From a virus: 30,572 bases of DNA. Shown piece after piece: positions 14,925-21,772 of this stretch. The notes below the pieces were generated by a model. The model was not told the DNA's origin and did no database searches. It saw only the letters and a program-made list of their open reading frames with translations. Location: positions 1 through 30,572 of the IMG/VR virus record IMGVR_UViG_3300025127_000156, one strand, 5' to 3'. The position numbers and the translations under genes were made by a program. The first letter of the stretch is position 1. Each line of letters begins with the position of its first letter.

Positions 14925-15140
14925 TCAGATAATTTTTGCTATTTGTGTTCTTATTGCCCATAGGTTATATTTAGGGAGAAAGTCATTTCCATTCACATAC
15001 GCTAGTTCTGTATGACAATTATTACAACATATTGTAGTATCATCTTTTAATTTTATTGGGTCTGTTAGTTTAATTGTACTAGGTTCTGTACACTTAGTGC
15101 AAATAATAGTTTTGGCTTTGTAGCCTCTGTAATTTTCCAT
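14925..15140 (-). CDS. Zinc-ribbon protein, 71 aa
   Basis: A 71-aa protein with two Cys pairs, ICTKC (~13-17) and ICCNNCHTEL (~37-46), spaced as in a single zinc ribbon. It is the first gene after the promoter at 15167-15199, with a 27-nt leader, so it probably heads the replication operon. Possible roles are binding nucleic acid or host RNA polymerase; nothing more can be said. Confidence 0.65.
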   Translation of the reverse strand: MENYRGYKAKTIICTKCTEPSTIKLTDPIKLKDDTTICCNNCHTELAYVNGNDFLPKYNLWAIRTQIAKII

Positions 15141-15166
15141 TTTGTATTTGTTATTTGTTTATAAGT

Positions 15167-15199
15167 GTAAATATAAACACTTTCCAATAGACTAAACAA
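15167..15199 (-). promoter_or_regulatory. Early promoter candidate of the replication operon
   Basis: Minus strand: TTG at 15199-15197, a 21-nt spacer and TATATTTAC at 15175-15167, fitting the Bacteroidetes pattern TTG-N17-23-TAnnTTTG apart from the last base. The 15-mer ATTGTTTAGTCTATT around the -33 box and an upstream AAAACTTTTTTA are shared with 16616-16648, as is the spacer length. Confidence 0.7.
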
Positions 15200-15225
15200 T
15201 AGATTTAAAAAAGTTTTATTTTTTT

Positions 15226-15582
15226 TTAGAATGGCACATCATCCTTTAAATCCTCTGCACCTACTTGCTCAATAAAATTGCCTTGCTCATCTCTCGGATT
15301 TAATGGTAAATGCTTTAATATCTTAAAAGCATCTGCACTTGTATAATAGTTTCCTTGATATTCTCTACTTGAAACATTATAGTGTACTTCTACTTGGTCG
15401 CCAACTTTAAATTGGTCAAGCATTCCTACTTTATAATCTCCAAATAAATTAAAACAAATTTCATTATTGTATTCTGTTTCTTTATCTACAACAAATGATT
15501 GTTTAACCCATTCCTTTCCGGTTTTGCTTGTACCGGTTTGCATTTCTGTTATTTTTGTAATTCTACCAAATTGTGTGTTCAT
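15226..15582 (-). CDS. ssb: Single-strand DNA-binding protein (DUF3127-like OB fold)
   Basis: A 118-aa OB-fold-type protein (start MNTQFGRITKITEMQTGTSK, then KEWVKQSFVVDKETEYN and FKVGDQVEVHYNVSSREYQG). It matches the DUF3127 proteins that substitute for SSB in Bacteroidetes and their phages. The tail ends KDDVPF, the acidic tip with terminal Phe by which SSB proteins recruit partners, which strengthens the call. It should coat single-stranded DNA during replication and recombination. It overlaps the small gene upstream by 4 bp. Confidence 0.8.
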   Translation of the reverse strand: MNTQFGRITKITEMQTGTSKTGKEWVKQSFVVDKETEYNNEICFNLFGDYKVGMLDQFKVGDQVEVHYNVSSREYQGNYYTSADAFKILKHLPLNPRDEQGNFIEQVGAEDLKDDVPF

Positions 15583-15788
15583 AATTTTTTTATGTATTTT
15601 ATTAGTTGTTTTATTATATATTCTATTTGTTCTTTATTAATCCAATCTACAAACTCGTAACTATCAAAGCAGATAGTAAAGTCATCACCATTTTCATCAC
15701 GACCTCTCAAATACACTTCGTTTTCGTGTGCTTGAAATGTATTTATATCGTGCATTCTTTTATGTATGTGTGTTTTATCTTTAGCCAT
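15579..15788 (-). CDS. Hypothetical protein, 69 aa
   Basis: Read from ATG at 15788 (MAKDKTHIHKRMHDINTFQA), which overlaps the stop of the previous gene by 8 bp; a longer frame from TTG at 15821 is possible but would overlap more. Residues 30-50 form a beta stretch (EVYLRGRDENGDDFTICFDS) and the C-terminus a basic helix ending in IKKL. No recognised family. It sits between the annealing-protein candidate and SSB. Confidence 0.6.
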   Translation of the reverse strand: MAKDKTHIHKRMHDINTFQAHENEVYLRGRDENGDDFTICFDSYEFVDWINKEQIEYIIKQLIKYIKKL

Positions 15789-16173
15789 TTCGTTTAAAGT
15801 TTTCTGATTCATCCTCACCAAAAACTCCTAAACTATAAAGACCGGCTAATTTTAATACTGCTCGGCTCATTGCTCTTTTTTCTGCCATTTCTATAACATA
15901 CCAAGAGTTCGTATTTCCATCAGCATAGGATTTTCCTTTTAATGCACTACCAAATGTTTGTATATTATTATCCCCTAATGTTGCATATGCCTTAACAACT
16001 GCAAAATCGGGTTCACATTTGACAACTTCGTAATCAATATTAATATCATTATTGGCTTGTATCTTATCAATACCGGCTCTAGTGATAATTGTAAAATGTT
16101 GGTGCTTGAATATATCCTCTGCAATCAAATCGTTTTCAGAGAATATTCTATTTAGAATTTCTTTTTTCTTCAT
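15781..16173 (-). CDS. Putative single-strand annealing/recombination protein
   Basis: A 130-aa protein with the features HQHFTIITRAGIDKIQ, then YEVVKCEPDFAVVKAYATLG, QTFGSALKG and SWYVIEMAEKRAMSRAVLKL, then FGEDESENFKR. The EMAEKRAxSRAxLKL helix and FGEDE end recur in small phage proteins found beside SSB genes and resemble the core of Rad52/ERF-type annealing proteins. Position in an operon with SSB, and a NinG gene further on, supports a recombination role. The family assignment is tentative. It is coupled by ATGA to the small membrane gene upstream. Confidence 0.55.
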   Translation of the reverse strand: MKKKEILNRIFSENDLIAEDIFKHQHFTIITRAGIDKIQANNDINIDYEVVKCEPDFAVVKAYATLGDNNIQTFGSALKGKSYADGNTNSWYVIEMAEKRAMSRAVLKLAGLYSLGVFGEDESENFKRNG

Positions 16174-16307
16174 ATTATTATATTTATTAGGTATCTTAAA
16201 AAATCGTGTCCACTATAGGTAAAAAATAACCAAAAGGGAAACATTATTAATAATAACCCTAGTACAGATATGTACCAAGGTTCATCAAGGTTTTGTTTTA
16301 AGCTCAT
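16170..16307 (-). CDS. Small single-span membrane protein, 45 aa
   Basis: A 45-aa frame that fills the gap exactly: ATG at 16307 overlaps the previous stop as ATGA, and its TGA overlaps the next ATG in the same way. It begins MSLKQNLDEPWYISVLG and has one hydrophobic span (about residues 12-30, LLLIMFPFWLFFTY), then a short basic end. Coupling on both sides and the clear transmembrane segment make it a likely real gene. An early-expressed inner-membrane protein could act on host physiology or superinfection; no family is recognised. Confidence 0.7.
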   Translation of the reverse strand: MSLKQNLDEPWYISVLGLLLIMFPFWLFFTYSGHDFLRYLINIII

Positions 16308-16585
16308 AATTTCTTACTTTTTAGTGTAGAATAAATGTCGCTAAAAACATTTAAGCATTGTTGAAATGCTTCAATTCTGTATTGGCAAAAATCTACCATC
16401 ACATCATTGTTTTCGTTTTTGTATTTAATTAATTCTTGTTCTATGGTACGAATAGATTCCTCTATTGTTAATTTACGAGAGTTAAATTCAAATAAAACAT
16501 CTCCTAATTTTACCATTTCTACTTGTTTTAAAGATTCACTATACATATTCTGTAATTCTGTGAAATAAATGTCTGATAAAGCCAT
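16304..16585 (-). CDS. Hypothetical early protein, 93 aa
   Basis: A 93-aa helical, charged protein (start MALSDIYFTELQNMYSESLK) with likely coiled-coil character (EESIRTIEQELIKYKNEN). It is the first gene after the promoter at 16616-16648, so probably among the earliest expressed. No recognised family. Early position is compatible with a host-takeover role, but the sequence does not show one. Confidence 0.65.
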   Translation of the reverse strand: MALSDIYFTELQNMYSESLKQVEMVKLGDVLFEFNSRKLTIEESIRTIEQELIKYKNENNDVMVDFCQYRIEAFQQCLNVFSDIYSTLKSKKL

Positions 16586-16615
16586 TGTTTAAATGTATGT
16601 ATTTGTTAATATGTG

Positions 16616-16648
16616 GTAAATATATAACAAAAATAATAGACTAAACAA
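16616..16648 (-). promoter_or_regulatory. Early promoter candidate of the recombination operon
   Basis: Minus strand: TTG at 16648-16646, a 21-nt spacer and TATATTTAC at 16624-16616. It shares ATTGTTTAGTCTATT and AAAACTTTTTTA with the promoter at 15167-15199, and the leader TTAACAAATACA with that at 12802. It drives the 93-aa, membrane, annealing and SSB genes. Confidence 0.7.
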
Positions 16649-16690
16649 TTTAGATAAAAAAGTTTTTAGATTTATGATTATAATATTATT

Positions 16691-16718
16691 TAAATATATA
16701 TATATATATATATATTTA
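16691..16718. repeat. 28-bp perfect A/T palindrome
   Basis: TAAA, an (AT)n core and TTTA form a self-complementary 28-bp stretch. It could extrude as a cruciform or act as a duplex-unwinding element. A simple AT-repeat slippage origin is also possible, and its length may vary between isolates. Confidence 0.8.
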
Positions 16719-16807
16719 TTATTGTTTGTGATAATTAGTTGATAATTAGTTGTTTTTTTGTTGTTATCTTGTTGTTATACTAATGTTACAACTTATTGAT
16801 AATCAAT

Positions 16808-17542
16808 TTAATGCAGTTCCATTGGTACTACAATAGGAATTGTACCATTTTCCAATACTACACCACAACTAATAATGTATTTTTTTGTAAAGTTTTTTGC
16901 GTATGCCATTGCGTATGACCTATCGTCAACCCCACAACCAACTTGCATCGCAAATAATTTTTTATCTTTATTCACATACCAATCTACATACGCTTCTGTG
17001 TGTATATGACCTTGTACTATACTTGTTTGCCATTCTCTTAATCTTTTAGTTGCACCCTTTCCGGAACTACCGGTACCGTGTACATATTTAACTCCATCTA
17101 TTGTATGTTCTTGTTGAAAATCCCAACCGGGTGTTTTTATTACCTCATCATAATCTCTTATCCAACGATTAGATATACCGGCACTAAATGCTTTACGACA
17201 AATAAGGGCATCGTGATTTCCAATACATACTTTTGCCTTTGGGAATGCATTATAAAATGGTTGTATCTGTGCTATTGCTCTATCCAATTCCTCACCGGCA
17301 CCAAATCCATCGGGGTCTTGCTCGTGATATGATGTGTAATGATTATCTATAATGTCGCCAATAAAGACAACTTTATTACATCTATATTTTATATATGTAT
17401 CAATACAATGCTTTAAATATCCCTCTCGTGTAAAAGGAGAATGTAGGTCTCCAATTACCAAAACATTATTGAAATGTTCATCTCTTAAGTCTTGTATTAT
17501 TTTTTCTTCGTTTGGTCGTAATCTATAACGGTTATTTGGCAT
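16808..17542 (-). CDS. Calcineurin-like metallophosphoesterase
   Basis: A 244-aa protein with the complete metallophosphoesterase motif set: VIGDLHSPF (D-x-H, ~30), VVFIGDIIDNHY (GDxxD, ~64), KVCIGNHDALI (GNHD, ~106) and VQGHIHTEAY (GHxH, ~180). The length suits a single-domain phosphoesterase. Phage members may process nucleic-acid ends, cyclic nucleotides or other phosphate esters; the substrate is not evident. It overlaps the holin gene by 11 bp and ends the lysis-side operon, just before the A+T-rich region. Confidence 0.85.
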   Translation of the reverse strand: MPNNRYRLRPNEEKIIQDLRDEHFNNVLVIGDLHSPFTREGYLKHCIDTYIKYRCNKVVFIGDIIDNHYTSYHEQDPDGFGAGEELDRAIAQIQPFYNAFPKAKVCIGNHDALICRKAFSAGISNRWIRDYDEVIKTPGWDFQQEHTIDGVKYVHGTGSSGKGATKRLREWQTSIVQGHIHTEAYVDWYVNKDKKLFAMQVGCGVDDRSYAMAYAKNFTKKYIISCGVVLENGTIPIVVPMELH

Positions 17543-17930
17543 TTTTGATTTTTTCTAGGCCTCTACTACCAAAATATGCACCAAAGGCAGTTATACTTAA
17601 AATTTGCCACAAGTCAATCCAACTATCCTTTATTTCCATATCCACAAACCCAAAATCCATTAAAGTAAATGTTGTTAATGCAATTAATAAAAACGCTAAT
17701 GTTAGTGGTCTGATTGACTTTGCTAACCAATTATTGCTTTGCATATCTGCATTCCATCTTTTTGTTACCTCAACTTGCATATTCTGTTCAAAATCCAAAA
17801 TGATTTGTTCCATTTCCCTTTTTGCCAATTCTTTTTCCTCTGCTGATGTATGTAATTTGTCCACTACATCACCAACATTTTTAACCAAATCACTTGCTCC
17901 CGAACTAAATATCTTACTTAATATACCCAT
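17532..17930 (-). CDS. 3TM-family phage holin
   Basis: A 132-aa protein. The N-terminal ~60 residues are a charged amphipathic helix (EEKELAKREMEQIILDFEQN), followed by NNWLAKSIRPLTLAFLLIAL (first span, ~70-88) and a second hydrophobic pair (DLWQILSITAFGAYFGSRGL, ~105-124). The SxRP-TM and final GAYFGSRGLEK motif is typical of the GTA-type 3TM holin family. It should form the membrane lesion that releases the adjacent M15 endolysin. It overlaps that gene by 13 bp. Confidence 0.85.
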   Translation of the reverse strand: MGILSKIFSSGASDLVKNVGDVVDKLHTSAEEKELAKREMEQIILDFEQNMQVEVTKRWNADMQSNNWLAKSIRPLTLAFLLIALTTFTLMDFGFVDMEIKDSWIDLWQILSITAFGAYFGSRGLEKIKNAK

Positions 17931-18268
17931 ATTGAATGATTTTTATTTCTATCGCTATCACAATGTACAAATGTCTTTGCTATACCAATCCTACGAAATC
18001 CGGCTTTAATTAAAGCATATACCATTGTTAATCTATCGGGACCATTTGCACAATGTATATCTGCTGCACAATAACGCATATGACTAGAATTTTTTGAGCC
18101 ACCTATTGCTTGATTATGTTCCGGTGTTCTGTATCCGGAGTTTATATAAAATGGAATACCAGCAATTTCTCTTGCACTATCAATCATTTCCAAGAAATTC
18201 TTTTCCATTAATTTTCCACTACCTTTTTTTGTAGGGCAGTCAAATTCTTCGTGTGTAAAGTATTTCAT
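17918..18268 (-). CDS. M15-family peptidase (endolysin candidate)
   Basis: A 116-aa single-domain peptidase. The fold motifs are FYINSGYRTPEHNQAIGG (~41-58), the zinc-binding SSHMRYCAADIH (~62-73, His then Asp) and FVHCD (~99-103, His). These match D,D/L,D-peptidases of the M15_3/VanY-like group, which cut the peptide stems of peptidoglycan. It has no signal peptide, so release depends on the holin next to it. The start overlaps the upstream small membrane gene by 1 bp. Confidence 0.85.
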   Translation of the reverse strand: MKYFTHEEFDCPTKKGSGKLMEKNFLEMIDSAREIAGIPFYINSGYRTPEHNQAIGGSKNSSHMRYCAADIHCANGPDRLTMVYALIKAGFRRIGIAKTFVHCDSDRNKNHSIWVY

Positions 18269-18474
18269 TATTTTTTTCGTATGTATTCTAAAATGATGTC
18301 AATTTTCTTTTTTATTTCTTCCATATTTTCTGCATTCTTTTCGTGATGCTTTGAAAATGTATTCTTTACCTCGTGAATACTAAAAAAGAAAAATCTATAC
18401 AAGGCATAAAGTGAGCCAATCAACAATACCAATGGTAATCCGTAACCCTCTATTAATTCTAAAATTTCATTCAT
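18268..18474 (-). CDS. Small membrane protein with coiled-coil tail (lysis-associated)
   Basis: A 68-aa protein: one transmembrane helix (GLPLVLLIGSLYALYRFFFF, residues 12-31) and a charged cytoplasmic or periplasmic helix (ENMEEIKKKIDIILEYIRKK). This layout is frequent for accessory holin or spanin-like proteins directly before endolysins in Bacteroidetes phages. Start overlaps the 39-aa basic gene as ATGA. The exact lysis role is inferred. Confidence 0.65.
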   Translation of the reverse strand: MNEILELIEGYGLPLVLLIGSLYALYRFFFFSIHEVKNTFSKHHEKNAENMEEIKKKIDIILEYIRKK

Positions 18475-18590
18475 CTGCCTTGTCCTCTATATTTTTTTTT
18501 ATACCCATTTTGACCTCTGCTAGCGTTTTTGCTATGCTTATGCCTTTTCTTTTTTGATTTATAGGTATATGTACTAATCTTTTTTGCCAC
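18471..18590 (-). CDS. Small very basic protein, 39 aa, GTG start
   Basis: A frame from GTG at 18590 to TGA at 18471. The protein begins VAKKISTYTYKSKKKRHKHS and ends GYKKKYRGQGR. The Tyr/Lys-rich body with a terminal (K/P)YRGQG(R) resembles a recurring class of tiny basic proteins in Bacteroidetes phages. Its stop overlaps the next ATG as ATGA and its start overlaps the previous gene by 17 bp, supporting coupled translation. It could bind DNA or RNA; function unknown. Confidence 0.6.
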   Translation of the reverse strand: MAKKISTYTYKSKKKRHKHSKNASRGQNGYKKKYRGQGR

Positions 18591-18747
18591 GCTTTTTCCT
18601 ATAATATAAGTATCTATCTACTGTATAAATTATAGATACCACCAATAATGTTATCTGTAACACTTCCTCTACTGCTGTAAAACTAATTGATAGGGATATA
18701 CTATTTAACCCTATTACATCTGCGTTTTCTTTTACTATTTCTTTCAT
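18574..18747 (-). CDS. Small membrane protein, 57 aa
   Basis: Read from ATG at 18747 (MKEIVKENADVIGLNSISLS); a TTG four codons upstream is an alternative. It has one hydrophobic span (VLQITLLVVSIIYTVDRYLY, about residues 29-48) and a basic tail (RKKRGKKD). Placed in the lysis cassette, it is likely a holin-like or accessory membrane protein. No named family is recognised. Confidence 0.6.
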   Translation of the reverse strand: MKEIVKENADVIGLNSISLSISFTAVEEVLQITLLVVSIIYTVDRYLYYRKKRGKKD

Positions 18748-18808
18748 TTTCCTTATCAATGTAGCTTTTCAGCTTTATTTCGTTTTGTTTTTTTGGTCTA
18801 TATTTCAT
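18701..18808 (-). CDS. Possible 35-aa basic ORF overlapping the membrane gene
   Basis: An ATG at 18808 overlaps the connector stop as TAATG and opens 35 codons (MKYRPKKQNEIKLKSYIDKE, then ERNSKRKRRC). It would overlap the 57-aa membrane gene by 47 bp in another frame. The coupled start argues for translation, but the short length and overlap make it uncertain. Confidence 0.3.
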   Translation of the reverse strand: MKYRPKKQNEIKLKSYIDKENERNSKRKRRCNRVK

Positions 18809-19368
18809 TATATGCTACTATCTAAAAAATCTTGTAAAGTTATATTTGTATCTTTATATCCTCTCATTCCTAAATTCATACCATTATTGTAATTGTTTTT
18901 GCTTGGTCTAACATCATCACCGGAGTTTGTATTATATTCGGGATATAGATTATTATTCTCACATAAATGTTCGATTAATCTTTCTGTATACCATTCAGCA
19001 GTATTCATTACTGTATTTCTTAAATAATTTAATTCCTCTAGTGGTGGTGTTGTTGAGGTTTCACTTGTTTGCCTAACAATATCTTTATTCATTATTTTAT
19101 ACCCTAAGAATGGAATTGCTTCATATAATGTCCAATGTACCAAAGCATCTTGTATATAATCGTTGATTAAATCTTCGTATGGTTGTTGTAGTGCATTGTT
19201 TGCTATATCGTCTTGTAGTTTTTTATACAATTTACTACCTAATTTTGTCCAAATATGTAAATCTTGTGCAACTTTCATATATGGCCTTAATATCTCTACA
19301 TCAACATTACCATTAATTGTCGTGCTTCTTTTTAACTTGTCCTCTGATATGAATAATGCTATTGACAT
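18808..19368 (-). CDS. Head-tail connector (DUF6712-like)
   Basis: A 186-aa helical protein (start MSIALFISEDKLKRSTTING). Residues 28-55 (LRPYMKVAQDLHIWTKLGSK, then LYKKLQDD) and 75-100 (LVHWTLYEAIPFLGYKIMNK) match the DUF6712 pattern of Bacteroidetes phages, a head-completion/connector protein comparable to the gp6-type adaptors that bind the portal. It directly follows the portal gene, as expected for a connector. The C-terminus is Asn-rich. Confidence 0.75.
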   Translation of the reverse strand: MSIALFISEDKLKRSTTINGNVDVEILRPYMKVAQDLHIWTKLGSKLYKKLQDDIANNALQQPYEDLINDYIQDALVHWTLYEAIPFLGYKIMNKDIVRQTSETSTTPPLEELNYLRNTVMNTAEWYTERLIEHLCENNNLYPEYNTNSGDDVRPSKNNYNNGMNLGMRGYKDTNITLQDFLDSSI

Positions 19369-19377
19369 TTTTTTATA

Positions 19378-21240
19378 TTATTTTAAGTATCCTCTATTTG
19401 GCATATCAATTGGTGCTTGGTAAACTCTTTGGTCATTACTTTCCGGCTTAAATCCTCTTGCTCTTGCCTTTGTTTTATTAATTAATTCATCTGTATCGTA
19501 ATTTGGTTTATTTCCAAATTTAGTTACATATATCTTTCTCATCCATCTATGATGGCAATTAGGCCCCCCTTTGTAGAGCCAAATATTGTATACATCACTA
19601 CCATTTGGACCAAATCCTTTATTTGCTGCAATACTTGACAAACTATGTTTTTGTCCTATTATATCTTCTTTACGATATATTTTATTTGCTTGTACCATTT
19701 TTTTACAAAATGTTCGTTCTGATTTATGATTTTTGGTTTTCCCACTATATGAATATCTTACTCTATATAAATTAAAATCATCATCATATCCATCTTGTTT
19801 AGAACCTCTTTTTCTTGCTTCACCTACACGAGCAAAAGATATTTTATTGCTTAAAGCATTCAAATTATGCTCAAAATCAAACTCTTCGTGTTCATCTTCG
19901 GGATTAATTTCCTCCTCACTTAACAACTCCCAATTATCCAAATCTTCCTCCTCACCATAGTTAGCAATAAAATAATCTAATGCTTGTGTTTTAGCCAATT
20001 CCTCTTTTTGTGCTCTCTCTTTTTCCTCTTGTAGCACTTGCGATTTTGGTGCATATCCCAATTCGGCTCTTATTTCATCTTCTGTTAATACATCTGCTAA
20101 AATATCTGCATCAAACATTGAATTTAGTGGACTTAGATTTTTGATGGTTAGATTTGCGTTAAGATTATTGGTCGTACACACCATTTTAAGCGATTTTAAG
20201 AGCATTTCTTGGTATGGTGCTATAACAGTATTGGAATACAACTCATACGCTTCTAAAATCTCATTTCTGCCACCTAATTGTCCATCTGTTTTAACTCCTA
20301 ACAACATTGGACTTGTAACTCTGTGTCCAATCATTATATTTTGTATGCATAATTCATTTAAAACAGTATATTGTTTGTCTGCATCACTTAATTGTATCGG
20401 TTGTAAATCCGGCTTTGTATTTGCATCATCACTAAATGTTAATACAAACTTGCCGGCATTTCCTGCACCGGTAAACTTTTTTTGTATCTGATTTTCAATA
20501 GCAAATCTTTCCTCATCTGTTGGTACACCATTGTTAAAATTTATCCAAAAACTAGGTGAAAAACCATTTTGTATGTTAGCCAAGTGAAAATTGCTAGTAA
20601 GATTGTCGGTAAGTATCCAATTAGTACTTGCCACATAATCCGGAGTGTGATATATGTCCATACCAACAGTATACAAGCCGTGATAATAAATAGCATTAGG
20701 ACTTGTTCTATTATTAGTATCAAAAGCGTCAATTTTGTGTGGTGCATATTGTTTTTGTCTTATTTTTGTCCAATCATTACTTACATAATAACACTTAACA
20801 TTACCTAATGCATCGGGTTTGCCACTTCTAACCTTTTCTACCGGTATATGATGTATTTGTACAATCTTTGTTCTTTCTACATTCCATATAATGTTCCAAG
20901 CATATGCTCCGTGTAACTTTAAATCAAATGCAGTTTTTTTCAATAATTCATCTACACTTTGTCCTTTCCCATTGATATTAGCAAAAAATTGTTTTAATTC
21001 TACTTGATTAGATAAATCACCGGTATCTTCAATAACTATTTCTTGTCCGGCAATCATTTCTGATGTTGCATTTACAATAGCAGAATGTGTAGCACTTGAA
21101 TTGTACAAGTCAATTAAAAATTGTGGATATTGGTTTCTATATTCACCCTCACCAAATTCAATCCAATCTACCCTATCAGTTTCTACAATTTTAGGTGCAG
21201 TTTGTTGTTCTAAATAAACTTGTGATAGTCTCGTTTTCAT
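19378..21240 (-). CDS. Portal protein with extra C-terminal CxHxW domain
   Basis: A 620-aa protein. The first ~400 residues are portal-like: IVNATSEMIAGQEIV, FDLKLHGAYAWNIIWNVERT, IHHIPVEKVRSGKPD, and RVTSPMLLGVKTDGQLGGRN, which resembles the portal P-loop-adjacent region, then LTEDEIRAELGYAPKS. The last ~170 residues form an additional domain with KQDGYDDDF, IIGQKHSLS and a cysteine/histidine motif YKGGPNCHHRWMRK (~553-566), seen in capsid proteins of Bacteroidetes phages and possibly a metal-stabilised module. At 620 aa it is longer than plain portals (about 400-500). It lies at the end of the head block, not next to terminase. Confidence 0.85.
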   Translation of the reverse strand: MKTRLSQVYLEQQTAPKIVETDRVDWIEFGEGEYRNQYPQFLIDLYNSSATHSAIVNATSEMIAGQEIVIEDTGDLSNQVELKQFFANINGKGQSVDELLKKTAFDLKLHGAYAWNIIWNVERTKIVQIHHIPVEKVRSGKPDALGNVKCYYVSNDWTKIRQKQYAPHKIDAFDTNNRTSPNAIYYHGLYTVGMDIYHTPDYVASTNWILTDNLTSNFHLANIQNGFSPSFWINFNNGVPTDEERFAIENQIQKKFTGAGNAGKFVLTFSDDANTKPDLQPIQLSDADKQYTVLNELCIQNIMIGHRVTSPMLLGVKTDGQLGGRNEILEAYELYSNTVIAPYQEMLLKSLKMVCTTNNLNANLTIKNLSPLNSMFDADILADVLTEDEIRAELGYAPKSQVLQEEKERAQKEELAKTQALDYFIANYGEEEDLDNWELLSEEEINPEDEHEEFDFEHNLNALSNKISFARVGEARKRGSKQDGYDDDFNLYRVRYSYSGKTKNHKSERTFCKKMVQANKIYRKEDIIGQKHSLSSIAANKGFGPNGSDVYNIWLYKGGPNCHHRWMRKIYVTKFGNKPNYDTDELINKTKARARGFKPESNDQRVYQAPIDMPNRGYLK

Positions 21241-21671
21241 TATGCTTGAATGTATATATTATTAGTTGTTGGATTTGTATGTTCTTTATATGTTACTTCT
21301 TTTCCAAATTTATGTGTGGTTTCAAAGTTTCCATAAGGATATAAAATTAGCTTTCCTCTTGCGTGTACATAACCATCATCTTTTGATATTACACTATATG
21401 TATAACTACCCGTTGGTTCAAAATGTACCTTACCATTTGATAAATCCTCATCTGCTTCATTAAATACAACATTGAATAACATATTACTAAACCTCATTGT
21501 ATGTTGTATAGTAAAAGGGTCAACGGTTTTTGTTTCCTTTGATAAATCATTTGTTAATGTAAACAGATAATCTTTATCCAAATTGCCCGCCCTTTCTGTA
21601 CTTTTTAATGGTGCAGTTATATTTCCCGTTGTTGAGGGGAATGAAGCATTAGGTCCCATTACATATATCAT
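21240..21671 (-). CDS. Structural protein, 143 aa
   Basis: A 143-aa mixed alpha/beta protein (start MIYVMGPNASFPSTTGNITA) with TIQHTMRFSNMLFNVVFNEA and an end rich in Thr/Asn. It is the first gene after the candidate late promoter and is joined to the portal gene by a 1-bp overlap. A small structural or neck component is likely. I do not recognise the family. Confidence 0.65.
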   Translation of the reverse strand: MIYVMGPNASFPSTTGNITAPLKSTERAGNLDKDYLFTLTNDLSKETKTVDPFTIQHTMRFSNMLFNVVFNEADEDLSNGKVHFEPTGSYTYSVISKDDGYVHARGKLILYPYGNFETTHKFGKEVTYKEHTNPTTNNIYIQA

Positions 21672-21681
21672 AAATTCTTTA

Positions 21682-21700
21682 TAGTAAATATAAATTTTAT
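21682..21700 (-). promoter_or_regulatory. Candidate late promoter of the portal operon
   Basis: Exact 19-nt copy of the tail-operon element (ATAAAATTTATATTTACTA on the minus strand), with TATATTTAC at 21692-21684 about 13 bp before the 143-aa gene. No TTG stands at the -33 position. It follows a strong terminator, so it should begin a new transcription unit. Confidence 0.55.
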
Positions 21701-21719
21701 TGATTTATTACATTAATAC

Positions 21720-21749
21720 AAAAAAAAGAGGGTAAACATACCCCCTTTT
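21720..21749 (-). terminator. Intrinsic terminator after the tube-like gene
   Basis: On the minus strand AAAAGGGGGTA, a 4-nt loop and TACCCTCTTTT form an 11-bp stem with one G-U pair, followed by a run of eight U. It lies 24 bp after the stop of the 193-aa gene. This is a textbook rho-independent terminator ending the capsid/tube transcript. Confidence 0.9.
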
Positions 21750-21772
21750 CTTACATATATATAAACGATAGA

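Larger units (their letters stand above)
16586..16807. other. A+T-rich intergenic region, origin candidate
   Basis: This 222-bp space between the metallophosphoesterase and the first early gene is the longest without a gene. It holds the early promoter (16616-16648), a perfect 28-bp A/T palindrome (16691-16718), a tandem 11-mer GATAATTAGTT repeated twice (~16730-16751) and a repeated TTGTTGTTAT (~16760-16780). No intrinsic terminator with a GC stem is visible. Such A/T-rich repeats suit an unwinding region or a replication origin, but no initiator-site array is seen. Confidence 0.5.

Noticed and set aside
16691-16718. The A/T palindrome as an intrinsic terminator
   Set aside because: No GC in the stem and no U-run after it on the transcribed strand.
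17512-18009. 165-codon plus-strand frame opposite the holin gene
   Set aside because: Antisense to well-supported holin and peptidase genes with recognised motifs; composition is not protein-like.
20541-20747. 68-codon minus-strand frame inside the portal gene
   Set aside because: Nested in another frame of a long gene with clear portal motifs; no leader and no conserved pattern.
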